DNA of 64,000 bases from Staphylococcus sp. CAG:324 (GTDB taxonomy: Bacteria; Bacillota_I; Bacilli_A; ML615J-28; CAG-313), in NCBI GenBank assembly GCA_000433035.1, contig FR890815.1:124001-188000 (forward strand), in the 5' to 3' direction. Below the pieces are notes generated by a model. That model had not been told where the DNA came from, ran no database searches, and saw only the letters and a program-made list of their open reading frames with translations. Positions 27,233-35,750 of this stretch are shown in pieces; position 1 is the first letter of the stretch; each line of letters begins with the position of its first letter. The position numbers and the translations under genes are program-made.

Positions 27233-28006
27233 ATGTTTAAAAAAATTAGTTTTTTAATAATGTTAGTATTTGTAACTTTCATATCAAGCTGCACCGTATC
27301 TAAAGAGAATAATATTATACAAGGATTACAATTATCCAAAAAGAAAGTAACTGATACTGAAGTAGAATTACCAGTGAAACCTGAAGATAAAAAAGATGCA
27401 AAAAAAGAATCATTATATGAAGATCCTTATTATCGTAGTTTAACAAGAGGACTGGCTTATTTTGAAATTATTCATATTGCATCAGATTATGTAGATATAA
27501 TCACTGGCGAAGAGATTTATGTTGCCGAAGTATATTTGTTAGATTATTTTGATAAAGATATTTATGCATTGACTGATGATGGTTATGAGAATTATTTAAA
27601 TTATCAAGATAGTTTTGAAAATCGCATTCAGTATTTAAAAGTTTTGTTGCCTAAAGATTTATTATCATTTTTTAGTGTAGGAGGCAAATATCTTTCAAAT
27701 TTAAAGTTATCTAAGCAAATAGGTCTCAAATATGAAGAGGAAATTTTAAAATGTCGAGCATATGATTTATCTTATGAAATGACAATTGTTTTGCCTGTTG
27801 AAAATGATATTTTGAATTTGGGAAATTGCAATAGCGAGGATAAGACACTTGTAAGATGGGATCAATCCTTATTTGAATTGAACTATTGGTTAGAAGAAAA
27901 TGAGCAATTAAAAAATAATCCAACGATAGATAATTTTATTTCTTGGGTTCATAAAATAGAAAATGCAAAAAAGGAATATCTTGCTAATTTAGATCATTTT
28001 GAATAA
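27233..28006 (+). CDS. Small lipoprotein, function unknown
   Basis: A 257-residue lipoprotein: MFKKISFLIMLVFVTFISSC gives a signal peptide and lipobox (Cys at residue 20), then a lysine/glutamate-rich linker and an acidic domain without recognised motifs. AAGGGGTG precedes the ATG. It lies 51 bases after the metalloprotease gene with no terminator between, so they are probably co-transcribed, perhaps as enzyme and surface partner. Ends at a terminator shared with the convergent rpmB. Confidence 0.72.
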   Translation: MFKKISFLIMLVFVTFISSCTVSKENNIIQGLQLSKKKVTDTEVELPVKPEDKKDAKKESLYEDPYYRSLTRGLAYFEIIHIASDYVDIITGEEIYVAEVYLLDYFDKDIYALTDDGYENYLNYQDSFENRIQYLKVLLPKDLLSFFSVGGKYLSNLKLSKQIGLKYEEEILKCRAYDLSYEMTIVLPVENDILNLGNCNSEDKTLVRWDQSLFELNYWLEENEQLKNNPTIDNFISWVHKIENAKKEYLANLDHFE

Positions 28007-28014
28007 ATAATAAG

Positions 28015-28056
28015 AAAAAAGAGTATAATTCTTAACAAATTATACTCTTTTGTTTT
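28015..28056. terminator. Bidirectional terminator between the lipoprotein and rpmB
   Basis: AAAAGAGTATAATT pairs with AATTATACTCTTTT around a CTTAACA-type loop; A-rich on the left and T-rich on the right, so it works on both strands. Confidence 0.85.
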
Positions 28057-28065
28057 TCTTCAAAT

Positions 28066-28266
28066 TTAAGCACGTTCAATTGAGCCATTCTTTAGACCAG
28101 TTCTTAAAGCACGAGTTGAAACATACACTCTTACTACTTTACCATTTTTATCTTTAATACGTACTTTTTGTAAATTTGGTTTCCAAGTACGACGAGTTGC
28201 TTGTAATGAGTGAGAACGATTATTTCCAGTTTTAGGTCCTAAACCTGTAACATAACATTTTGCCAT
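28066..28266 (-). CDS. rpmB: 50S ribosomal protein L28
   Basis: A 66-residue basic protein starting MAKCYVTGLGPKTGNNRSHS and containing TRRTWKPNLQKVRI and VSTRALRTGLK, all standard L28. The frame is open further upstream, but AAGGAGGAA lies just before the ATG at 28266. It is on the minus strand, divergent from fakA, whereas in Bacillus rpmB also neighbours spoVM and fakA. The usual yloU (Asp23-type) neighbour between rpmB and fakA is absent. Confidence 0.97.
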   Translation of the reverse strand: MAKCYVTGLGPKTGNNRSHSLQATRRTWKPNLQKVRIKDKNGKVVRVYVSTRALRTGLKNGSIERA

Positions 28267-28306
28267 AATTTGTTCCTCCTTAAATTGATACTTTTGATTC
28301 TTAACT

Positions 28307-28335
28307 ATTATAGCAAAAAAAATCCTATTTTGCAA
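28307..28335 (-). promoter_or_regulatory. Extended -10 promoter for rpmB (minus strand)
   Basis: On the minus strand: TTGCAA (28335-28330), 17 bases, TATAAT (28312-28307) preceded by TGC. A near-ideal vegetative promoter, 40 bases from the start codon. Confidence 0.85.
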
Positions 28336-28472
28336 CTAAATTACTATTTAAAAATCATTATTTTCTTTATAAAAGAAGAAATAATATATTATTTAAAAAC
28401 ATATAATGTATTGGCAAAATTTAACAATCGAAGAAAAGTGTTGAAAAAGAGGATTTTTAAATTTTATATTAC

Positions 28473-28501
28473 TTGCAAAAAGATAAAAAATATGATAAAA
28501 T
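28473..28501 (+). promoter_or_regulatory. Extended -10 promoter for fakA
   Basis: TTGCAA (28473-28478), 17 bases, TAAAAT (28496-28501) preceded by TGA. Confidence 0.8.
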
Positions 28502-28543
28502 AAACTAGCATATTTAAAATATACCTATATAAGGAGGAGTATT

Positions 28544-30238
28544 ATGCAACATTTAAAAATCGATGGTGAGTTGTATAAACAACTAGTCATCAATGGTGCC
28601 GCTAATCTTTCTGCGAATTATAAGGCAGTTGATGCATTAAATGTTTTTCCTGTACCAGATGGCGATACAGGAACAAATATGCGTATGACAATCGAAGCCG
28701 GCGCAAATGAAATTAAGAATTTAGAAGAAAAATCTATATATGAAGTAGCTAAAAAATTATCACGTGGAATGTTAATGGGAGCACGTGGTAATTCAGGTGT
28801 GATTCTCTCCCAATTTTTTAGAGGAATTTATAAAGGACTTGCTGGATTCAAAGAAGTTACAGCTAAAGAATTTGGTAAGGCTTTCTTAAGTGGAGTGGAT
28901 CAAGCTTATCATGCTGTTATGAAACCAGTTGAAGGAACCATTCTTACAGTTGCTAAAGACGCTTCTAAAAAAGCATATAAGTTAACTAAAAAAACGACAT
29001 CTTTAGAAGATTTCTTTAAAATTCTTATCGATGAGGCACATGCATCACTTGGCAGAACACCAAGTTTATTACCAGTTTTACAAGAGGCTGGTGTTGTAGA
29101 TTCTGGAGGGGCTGGATTTGTTTACATTTTAGAAGGGATGCATAAAGCATTAAATGGGGAAATCGTTGAAGTAAAAGATGAGTTTAATGTACAACAGTCT
29201 GTTATTAGTCAGGGAACTTTTAACGCTGATAGCGAACTAGAATATGGTTACTGTACGGAATTTATTCTTCAACTACAAAATAAAAAAGTAGACGTTAAAA
29301 AATTTGAGGTAAAAACAATTGTCGACTTTTTAGAAACATTAGGGGATAGTATTGTCGCGTTAAAAGATGAAGATATTATAAAAGTGCATGTCCATACGAA
29401 GACACCAGGCGAAGTTTTAAATCATTGTCAACAGTATGGTGAATATGTAACTTTAAAAATTGAAAATATGTCGGTACAACATAGTGAAGTAATGGTTAAA
29501 GACGATAACAAGAATAAATCACTTGAAGAATGTAATTGTCCACAATGTGTTGAGGCAAGAAAACAATCCGTTCGTAAAAAGTTTGCGATTGTTGCGGTAG
29601 CATCAGGCGAGGGATTAGTTGAAGTATTTAAAGAGATGGGTGTTGACTATATTGTTGAAGGTGGGCAGAGTATGAATCCTGCTGCAGAAGATTTTGTAAA
29701 AGGTTTTGATAGTTTGAATGCAGAAAATATTATCGTTTTTCCCAATAATTCAAATATTGTCTTAACGGCTGAACAAGCAGCAAAATATTATGATAAAGCT
29801 AAAATTCATGTTGCACCTAGTAAAACCCTTGCTCAAGGATATTCAGCTCTTACAATGCTTGACTTAAGTAGTGGTGATATAGAAGTCATTTTATCTGAAA
29901 TTTCAGATGTGATTAGCAATGTTACGACTGGACTTGTCACTTACTCTATTAGAAATGCAGAAATTGAAGGCGTTCATATTAATGAAGGAGATTATATTGG
30001 CATTTGTAATGGTAAGATTGTTGTATCTGAAGATACAAAGTTAGATGCTATTAAAGGTATTTTATCAAGTGTTGATGTAAACGAAAAAGAAATTATTACA
30101 ATAATTTATGGTAAAGATGTAAACAATGATGAATTAACTCATATTCAAGACTTTATTAAAGAAAATTATCCATCTCTTGAAATGGATGTTATATGTGGAA
30201 AACAAGAAGTATATAGTTATATTTTATCAGTTGAATAA
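28544..30238 (+). CDS. fakA: Fatty acid kinase catalytic subunit FakA (YloV/DAK family)
   Basis: A 564-residue protein. The N-terminal DhaL-like nucleotide domain has VFPVPDGDTGTNM (metal-binding Asp residues) and SRGMLMGARGNSGVILSQ; the C-terminal half is the DegV-like FakB-binding part. FakA phosphorylates exogenous fatty acids held by FakB for phospholipid synthesis. A central insert contains CNCPQCVEARK, a cysteine pattern also seen in FakA relatives. AAGGAGG lies eight bases before the ATG. sdaAB/sdaAA, which follow in Bacillus, are absent and recG comes directly. Confidence 0.93.
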   Translation: MQHLKIDGELYKQLVINGAANLSANYKAVDALNVFPVPDGDTGTNMRMTIEAGANEIKNLEEKSIYEVAKKLSRGMLMGARGNSGVILSQFFRGIYKGLAGFKEVTAKEFGKAFLSGVDQAYHAVMKPVEGTILTVAKDASKKAYKLTKKTTSLEDFFKILIDEAHASLGRTPSLLPVLQEAGVVDSGGAGFVYILEGMHKALNGEIVEVKDEFNVQQSVISQGTFNADSELEYGYCTEFILQLQNKKVDVKKFEVKTIVDFLETLGDSIVALKDEDIIKVHVHTKTPGEVLNHCQQYGEYVTLKIENMSVQHSEVMVKDDNKNKSLEECNCPQCVEARKQSVRKKFAIVAVASGEGLVEVFKEMGVDYIVEGGQSMNPAAEDFVKGFDSLNAENIIVFPNNSNIVLTAEQAAKYYDKAKIHVAPSKTLAQGYSALTMLDLSSGDIEVILSEISDVISNVTTGLVTYSIRNAEIEGVHINEGDYIGICNGKIVVSEDTKLDAIKGILSSVDVNEKEIITIIYGKDVNNDELTHIQDFIKENYPSLEMDVICGKQEVYSYILSVE

Positions 30239-30249
30239 TGAAGGATGAT

Positions 30250-30274
30250 AAAGTGGAGAAAACTCCACTTTTTC
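30250..30274 (+). terminator. Short terminator/attenuator between fakA and recG
   Basis: AAAGTGGAG (30250-30258), loop AAAA, CTCCACTTT (30263-30271), followed by T residues. It sits only 20 bases before recG, so partial readthrough may set the recG level. Confidence 0.8.
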
Positions 30275-30293
30275 TAAAATTGGAGGAACAAGT

Positions 30294-32333
30294 ATGCTTA
30301 ATCATTATCTTTTGGCCGATGAAGATTATATTTTAGCACGGTATGTGAGTATTTTGAAAAAAAAGAAAATTCAAACAGTTGAAGATTTGTTGTTTGATTT
30401 TCCTATTAAATATGAAGATTATACAATCCATTCCATTCATGATGCTATTTTGGATGTTCCAACTATTTTAGAAGGAACTATTGTTTCAAAAGTTACTGTT
30501 AATTATTTAAAAAGTAAACTTTCAACGGTTGTTTTTCAATTAGATGTTGAGGGTAGAAAAATTAGATGTACTATTTTTAATCGAATATATTTAAAAGGTA
30601 AATTAAATTACGGTAGTGTCATTAGAGTACAAGGTAAATTTTATCAAAATATGAATAATTTTACGGTGAATAATTTGATGATATGTGATGAACTTGATCG
30701 CAATATTATTCCGATATATCATAACAAAGATATTGGAGAGGCAAAATATTTAGAAATTGTCAGTATGGTTTATAGAAGATACAAAGATAAAATTGAAGAA
30801 ACATTGCCTCAGAAATTTCTTGATAAGTATCATTTTTCCTCTTTAAAAGAAACAATTTATACTCTACATTTATCAGAAAATTTAGATGAAATTCATCAAG
30901 CAATTCAAAGAGTGAAATATGAAGAATTATTAAAATATCAATTATCGATGAAATATTTACATTATATGCGAGAAAACGATCACAATTGTCCTATTATAAA
31001 TTATGATAGTCAAGTATTAGAAAAATTAAAGACGTCTCTTCCATATGAGTTAACAGATGATCAAAAAAAAGTAATATCAGAAATTTTAAAAGATTTGAAA
31101 GCTCCTTATGCGATGAATCGTCTTTTACAAGGTGAAGTAGGTAGTGGAAAAACAATTGTAGCTATTATATCAATTATGGCAGTAGTATCAGGTGGATATC
31201 AAGCGGTATTAATGTGTCCAACAGAGATTTTATCTAAACAGCATTATCAGACCATTTCGCAAATCTTAAAGGATGATAAAGAAGTTAAGATTGGTCTTTT
31301 GACAGGTTCAACTCCTTTAAAACAAAGAAAAGAAATGATTGAAAAAATTGCTAGTGGTGATATACATATTATTATTGGAACTCATGCTTTATTTCAAAAA
31401 GATATAGACTATTATAAACTTGGTATTGTAATTGCGGATGAAGAACATCGCTTTGGTGTAAGACAAAGAGTGTTGATTAAAAATAAAGGTTTAGATGTCA
31501 ATTATTTAAAAATGAGTGCAACTCCTATTCCAAGATCACTTGCTATTTCAGCTTATGGAGATACTGATATATCTATCATTCAAACAATGCCTAAAAATCG
31601 AAAAGAAGTTATCACAAGATATATTGATCATGATCATAAAAAAGAAGTTATAAATCATATGAAAGAAGAACTTCAACGAGGGCATCAAATTTATGTGGTT
31701 ACTCCTTTAATTGAAGAATCGGATGTTCTAGATACTGCCAATGCTACAGAAATTTATCAAAATATGGTTAAATATTTTGATAAAATAGCAACAGTAGGAT
31801 TAATTCATGGAAGGCTCAAAGCAGAAGAAAAAGAAGATATCATGCAAAAATTTTTGAATAATGAAATTCAAATATTAGTTGCGACTAGTGTGATTGAGGT
31901 TGGTGTAAATGTTGTGAATGCTACAACTATCGTTATTTTAGGGGCTGAGCGTTTTGGGGTAGCAACTCTTCACCAACTAAGAGGAAGGGTAATGCGAAGT
32001 GATAGTATTCCTTACTGTTTCTTTATTGCTAATAATCCAACTGATTCAAGTATTGAAAGACTAAAAATGGTAGAACAAAATACAGATGGATTTAAACTTG
32101 CTGAATATGACTTGATCAATCGAGGACCTGGAGAGTTTTTTGGCGAAAAACAATCAGGTGCTATGAACTTTAAATATGCATCATTAAAAGAAGATAATGA
32201 TTTATTAGAACTTGCCAATTCTGATTCTGAAGAAATCATTAATGATCCGTCAACCTTTGATAATGATGAATATAAAATATTATTTGATATTGCCAAAAAA
32301 AATTATCAAATGAAACAAACAAAACTAGATTAA
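30294..32333 (+). CDS. recG: ATP-dependent DNA helicase RecG
   Basis: A 679-residue superfamily 2 helicase that remodels stalled forks and branched DNA. An N-terminal wedge/OB domain, Walker A GEVGSGKT, the Walker B box reading DEEHRFGVRQ (many RecG proteins have DEQH), motif III MSATPIPRS, and the C-terminal QLRGRVMRS and GPGEFFGEKQSG typical of RecG/TRG. GGAGG is eight bases upstream of the ATG. rnc follows after 15 bases. Confidence 0.96.
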   Translation: MLNHYLLADEDYILARYVSILKKKKIQTVEDLLFDFPIKYEDYTIHSIHDAILDVPTILEGTIVSKVTVNYLKSKLSTVVFQLDVEGRKIRCTIFNRIYLKGKLNYGSVIRVQGKFYQNMNNFTVNNLMICDELDRNIIPIYHNKDIGEAKYLEIVSMVYRRYKDKIEETLPQKFLDKYHFSSLKETIYTLHLSENLDEIHQAIQRVKYEELLKYQLSMKYLHYMRENDHNCPIINYDSQVLEKLKTSLPYELTDDQKKVISEILKDLKAPYAMNRLLQGEVGSGKTIVAIISIMAVVSGGYQAVLMCPTEILSKQHYQTISQILKDDKEVKIGLLTGSTPLKQRKEMIEKIASGDIHIIIGTHALFQKDIDYYKLGIVIADEEHRFGVRQRVLIKNKGLDVNYLKMSATPIPRSLAISAYGDTDISIIQTMPKNRKEVITRYIDHDHKKEVINHMKEELQRGHQIYVVTPLIEESDVLDTANATEIYQNMVKYFDKIATVGLIHGRLKAEEKEDIMQKFLNNEIQILVATSVIEVGVNVVNATTIVILGAERFGVATLHQLRGRVMRSDSIPYCFFIANNPTDSSIERLKMVEQNTDGFKLAEYDLINRGPGEFFGEKQSGAMNFKYASLKEDNDLLELANSDSEEIINDPSTFDNDEYKILFDIAKKNYQMKQTKLD

Positions 32334-32348
32334 AAATAGGTGTTTATA

Positions 32349-33038
32349 ATGTTGAATAAAAAATTACTCAATGAAATTTTAGCTAAATATGATGTCAAAA
32401 TTAAAAAGTACGATCATTTTATTTTAGCGATGTCTCATTCATCATATGCTAATGAGCATAATGTCAGTAGTAATGAAAGAATCGAATTTTTAGGTGATGC
32501 AGTACTAGGAATGCTAGTAGCCAGATATATTTATGAAAATTTTCCTTTTCTTCCCGAAGGAAAAATGAGCAAACTACGAGCAACATATGTATGCGAGAAT
32601 GCAAATGCTAAATATGCGAAAGATTTACAAATTGATAAGTTGTTACTACTAGGCCGTGGTGAAGAGTTATCAGGTGGTAGACAAAAAGATGCGATTATTA
32701 ATGATGCGTTTGAGTCATTTTTAGGAGCTTTGTATTTAACAAATGGATTAGATGATGTAAAAAAGGTTTTAGAAAAATTGGTTTTTCCTCATATTAAAGC
32801 AAACGATCAAATAGAATTTATAGATTACAAAAGTTTACTTCAAGAATATGTACAATCAGAAACTAGAGCCTCATTGGTATATAAGGATATTAAGAAGGAA
32901 GGAACAGCGAATTTACCAACCTTTACTATTTCGGTTATCCTTGAAGGCATTGTTCTTGGTACGGGAAAAGGCAGATCTAAAAAAGAAGCATCGCAAGCGG
33001 CTGCTAAAGATGCTCTGTCGAAAGTTGCGAAAAAATAG
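32349..33038 (+). CDS. rnc: Ribonuclease III
   Basis: A 229-residue double-strand-specific endoribonuclease. The signature ERIEFLGDAVLG (from residue 43) and the second acidic cluster NDAFESFLGALYL supply the catalytic Glu/Asp residues; the last ~70 residues form a double-stranded-RNA-binding domain ending KGRSKKEASQAAAKDAL. TAGGTG at 32336-32341 supports the ATG at 32349 over a GTG at 32340. The usual downstream smc-ftsY is missing; instead a small RNA candidate follows. Confidence 0.96.
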   Translation: MLNKKLLNEILAKYDVKIKKYDHFILAMSHSSYANEHNVSSNERIEFLGDAVLGMLVARYIYENFPFLPEGKMSKLRATYVCENANAKYAKDLQIDKLLLLGRGEELSGGRQKDAIINDAFESFLGALYLTNGLDDVKKVLEKLVFPHIKANDQIEFIDYKSLLQEYVQSETRASLVYKDIKKEGTANLPTFTISVILEGIVLGTGKGRSKKEASQAAAKDALSKVAKK

Positions 33039-33077
33039 ATTTTTTCTACAAAAGTATACAAAAAATGATGAAAAGAC

Positions 33078-33106
33078 TTGCAAAAGGATAAATAATGTGT
33101 TATAAT
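33078..33106 (+). promoter_or_regulatory. Strong extended -10 promoter of the small RNA
   Basis: TTGCAA (33078-33083), 17 bases, TATAAT (33101-33106) with TGT directly before. Same architecture as rpmB and fakA promoters. Predicted start near 33113, exactly at the base of the first hairpin. Confidence 0.85.
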
Positions 33107-33112
33107 AGTAAT

Positions 33113-33231
33113 GTGTATGGACTGTGCCCCCCCAAATATTACTATCCATACACGCCGGAAGGCTGCCCCCCTATATCGGCCTTCCATTGCTACGCACTAA
33201 AAAGGAACTGATTATAAGTCAGTTCCTTTTA
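33113..33231 (+). ncRNA. Small RNA candidate with two C-run hairpin loops
   Basis: About 118 bases between a strong promoter and a terminator, with no ORF that has a ribosome-binding site. Hairpin 1: GTGTATGGA (33113-33121) with TCCATACAC (33145-33153), nine perfect pairs; its loop holds seven C (33127-33133). Hairpin 2: GGAAGGC (33157-33163) with GCCTTCC (33179-33185); its loop holds six C (33166-33171). Both loops contain TGCCCCCC. C-rich loops are the seed regions of several Bacillota regulatory RNAs (for example RsaE/RoxS and LhrC) that pair with G-rich ribosome-binding sites. I do not recognise this as SRP, 6S, tmRNA or RNase P RNA. Novelty is not tested. Confidence 0.75.
33199..33231. 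terminator. Terminator of the small RNA, shared with the M20 gene
   Basis: GGAACTGA (33204-33211) pairs with TCAGTTCC (33219-33226), flanked by A and T runs on both sides. The minus-strand M20 gene ends inside it. Confidence 0.85.
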
Positions 33232-34360
33232 TCATTTCTAAGTAAGTAAGGACTCCTTTTATTAAAATATCTTCATCTAAAGTAAAATTAGGACTGTGGA
33301 GATCACTAAATGGTTGATGCTTTTTTCTAACACCTAACCAGATTAGACAAATAGGAGCAATTTGATTATAATGAGAAAAATCTTCTCCAATCATTTCTGG
33401 TTGTTCTAAATAGTATGTATGATGAAAAATAGTTTTTGCGTATTGCATATATGTATTAGCAAGTTTTTCATGATTAAAAACAGGATCATAAGCATAATAA
33501 AAATTAAATTGAATATCAACCTCATTGAAAAGGGCTATTTCATTAACAATAGAAGTCATCTTTTCTTTTAATATATCGCGTTCTACATTGGTTAAAGAAC
33601 GGGCAGTTCCTTTGATCATTAATTGGTTAGGAATCACATTATAGGCACCTTGTGATATAATAGAAGTTGTTGTAATCACTATGAAAGGATTTTTTTCTTT
33701 TAATTGTTGATATAAGTCTTCGAAAGCAAGAATAATATTAGCTGCTATCAGGTTAGGATTTTTACCAAGATGAGGAGTAGAGGCATGGCAACCTTTCCCA
33801 GTAATCGTAAGATCAAAAAGATCAGGTGCGGCACAAGCTGCTCCTACTTTAATTCCAATTGAGTCACTGGTTAATTTGTTTGTTACATGGTATGCAAAAA
33901 AGGCATCAATATCATCAATAAGATGAGTTTCAATTATTTTTTTTGATCCTCCAGGAAGAGGACCTTCTTCTGCTGGTTGAAAGATAAAGGTGATATTATA
34001 ATTGATCTCATTTAGATGTTCTCTTATTGCTTTGGCTAGTGTTAGAAGTATTGCCATATGAGCATCATGACCACACGCATGCATATATGAATTGGTACTT
34101 TTGTATGCAATTGTATTCAATTCTTGAATGGGAAGGGCATCCATATCGCTCCTAAAAGCAATTGTTTTTTCTTTGCCTAAATTTAGTTTGGCGACAACTG
34201 CAGCTTTGTTTAAAAGATAACAAGGACTGTAGCCAAGATTTTTCAGTTCATTGTAAATATAAGAAGCAGTTTGATAGGTATCAAATCCAATTTCAGGATG
34301 CATATGAAAATAACGTCTTTGATGTATTAAGTATGTATTTAAATTTTTTGGGGTTTCCAT
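33212..34360 (-). CDS. M20-family metallo-amidohydrolase
   Basis: A 382-residue enzyme of the M20D group (IAA-amino-acid hydrolase, hippurate hydrolase, N-acetyldiaminopimelate deacetylase type). Metal ligands are seen in HACGHDAH (Cys96, His98), FQPAEEGPLPGG and GEDFSHY; HMHPEIGF marks the N-terminus. A longer frame exists, but the promoter -10 covers the upstream ATG, and GAAGGTGA sits just before the ATG at 34360. Substrate is not determined: N-acyl amino acids are likely. Placed divergently from the methionine transporter; co-function is only a guess. Confidence 0.88.
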   Translation of the reverse strand: METPKNLNTYLIHQRRYFHMHPEIGFDTYQTASYIYNELKNLGYSPCYLLNKAAVVAKLNLGKEKTIAFRSDMDALPIQELNTIAYKSTNSYMHACGHDAHMAILLTLAKAIREHLNEINYNITFIFQPAEEGPLPGGSKKIIETHLIDDIDAFFAYHVTNKLTSDSIGIKVGAACAAPDLFDLTITGKGCHASTPHLGKNPNLIAANIILAFEDLYQQLKEKNPFIVITTTSIISQGAYNVIPNQLMIKGTARSLTNVERDILKEKMTSIVNEIALFNEVDIQFNFYYAYDPVFNHEKLANTYMQYAKTIFHHTYYLEQPEMIGEDFSHYNQIAPICLIWLGVRKKHQPFSDLHSPNFTLDEDILIKGVLTYLEMIKGTDL

Positions 34361-34379
34361 TTTATCACCTTCTTCATTC

Positions 34380-34408
34380 ATTATACCAAAAAAACTCTGT
34401 TTTAACAA
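34380..34408 (-). promoter_or_regulatory. Extended -10 promoter for the M20 gene (minus strand)
   Basis: On the minus strand: TTGTTA (34408-34403), 17 bases, TATAAT (34385-34380) preceded by TGG. It fixes the start at 34360 by excluding the ATG at 34381. Confidence 0.8.
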
Positions 34409-34460
34409 ATAAAATAGCAAAATGATGGATAAAAAAATAAAATCATAATATAATGGAAAT

Positions 34461-34745
34461 AGATAAATAAAAAAGATTTTGAAAAGAAGAGTAATAAAAT
34501 TTCTTTAGCAAAGAGAACTTTTGGTTGGTGAGAAAAAGTGTAAAGGGTTTTATGAACATGGTCTTGGAGTTGCGGTAATGATATGTAATTACTGACGTGA
34601 ACGCACGTTATAGCGGAGAAATATGTTAGTATTTCGTAATGAGGCTTAGATAGTATTAATAGTAACATAATAATATATATTTAAGTAAATTAAGGTGGTA
34701 CCACGATTTAATCGTCCTTATCAAAATTGATAGGGACGTTTTTTA
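34461..34745 (+). promoter_or_regulatory. T-box riboswitch (methionine type) upstream of metNIQ
   Basis: The T-box AAGGTGGTACCACGA is at 34692-34706; its TGGT bulge would pair with an ACCA tRNA end, fitting a discriminator A as in tRNA-Met. The terminator CGTCCTTATC (34713-34722) / GATAGGGACG (34729-34738) is followed by six T. TAAGG near 34691 can pair with CCTTA near 34716 to form the antiterminator. The distal stem I is recognisable from AGAGAA and GGTTGGTGAGAA. An ATG at 34558-34560, followed by G on the 3' side of stem I, is the likely specifier codon. Uncharged tRNA-Met would allow readthrough into the transporter genes. Confidence 0.9.
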
Positions 34746-34766
34746 TTTATCTAAAAGGAGGTATCT

Positions 34767-35750
34767 ATGATTGAATTTAAAAATGTTTGTAAAAAGTATG
34801 CAAATTTTAAAGCCTTAGATGAGATCAATCTTATCATTCCATCCTCAAGTATTTTTGGTATTGTAGGAAAAAGCGGAGCAGGTAAATCCACTTTACTTAG
34901 GACAATTAATCAATTAGAAAAGATTGATGGTGGTTCTATTATCGTTGATAATATGGATATTGCTACTTTAAACTTGAAGCAATTAAGAGAATTTCGAAAA
35001 AAAGTTGCAATGATTTTTCAACATTTTTCGTTAATGCAAACCCAAACAATTTATAAAAATATTGCTTTACCACTTGAATGTAATGGTTATAAAAAAAGTG
35101 AAATTCAAGCTAAAGTAGAAGAATTGGCATCCTTAGTCGGTCTTAGTGATAAGTTAAACGATAAACCTCGTAGTTTATCAGGAGGGCAGTGTCAAAGAGT
35201 AGCAATTGCTAGAGCACTTGCGCTCAATCCCAAAATTTTATTGTGTGATGAGGCCACTTCTGCTCTGGATCCTAAAACGACTCACGATATTTTAAAATTA
35301 TTAAAACAGATTAAAGAAAGATATGATATTACCATTATAATGGTTACACATCAGATGGAAGTTATTAAAGAAGTTTGTGATGAGATTGCTATTTTGAATG
35401 ATGGTAAGCTATTAGAGGTTGGTAAAACGGATGAATTATTTGTTAGTAATAATTCGTCTTTAAAAGAACTTACAAATGAAGAAGAAATTCTACCTAAAAG
35501 TGGTATCAATATTAAAATTTATTTTCCCAAAGAATCATCTAACCATACTTTAATTACAAAAATGGCAAGAGATTTGAATATTGATTTTTCTATTGTTTGG
35601 GGAAAGTTAGAGCGTTTTAAAGAAAACACGTTAGGTTCATTGATTATAAATATTGATGATAACAATGTAAAGAAACAACAAGTAATTGCATATTTACAAA
35701 ATCAATCCATTTTATTTGATATTATAAAGGAGGTAGATGAAAATGCCTAA
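34767..35750 (+). CDS. metN: Methionine ABC transporter, ATP-binding protein
   Basis: A 327-residue ABC ATPase: Walker A GKSGAGKST, signature LSGGQCQRVAIARAL, Walker B ILLCDEATSALD, the switch histidine in VTHQME, and a C-terminal NIL (ACT-like) domain of about 75 residues that senses methionine and inhibits transport. AAAGGAGG precedes the ATG. First of three genes downstream of a methionine-type T-box. Overlaps metI by eight bases. Confidence 0.95.
   Translation: MIEFKNVCKKYANFKALDEINLIIPSSSIFGIVGKSGAGKSTLLRTINQLEKIDGGSIIVDNMDIATLNLKQLREFRKKVAMIFQHFSLMQTQTIYKNIALPLECNGYKKSEIQAKVEELASLVGLSDKLNDKPRSLSGGQCQRVAIARALALNPKILLCDEATSALDPKTTHDILKLLKQIKERYDITIIMVTHQMEVIKEVCDEIAILNDGKLLEVGKTDELFVSNNSSLKELTNEEEILPKSGINIKIYFPKESSNHTLITKMARDLNIDFSIVWGKLERFKENTLGSLIINIDDNNVKKQQVIAYLQNQSILFDIIKEVDENA

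Noticed and set aside
28270..28503. A 77-codon plus-strand frame between rpmB and fakA
   Set aside because: It is biased lysine/isoleucine/tyrosine sequence lying over the rpmB promoter and the fakA promoter, with no ribosome-binding site; taken as chance.
32840..33187. Several frames crossing the end of rnc and the C-run region on both strands
   Set aside because: They cover the small RNA promoter and hairpins and the rnc dsRNA-binding domain; none has start signals.
34402..34668. An 88-codon minus-strand frame over the T-box leader
   Set aside because: It is the complement of the structured leader and lacks a ribosome-binding site and protein-like pattern.
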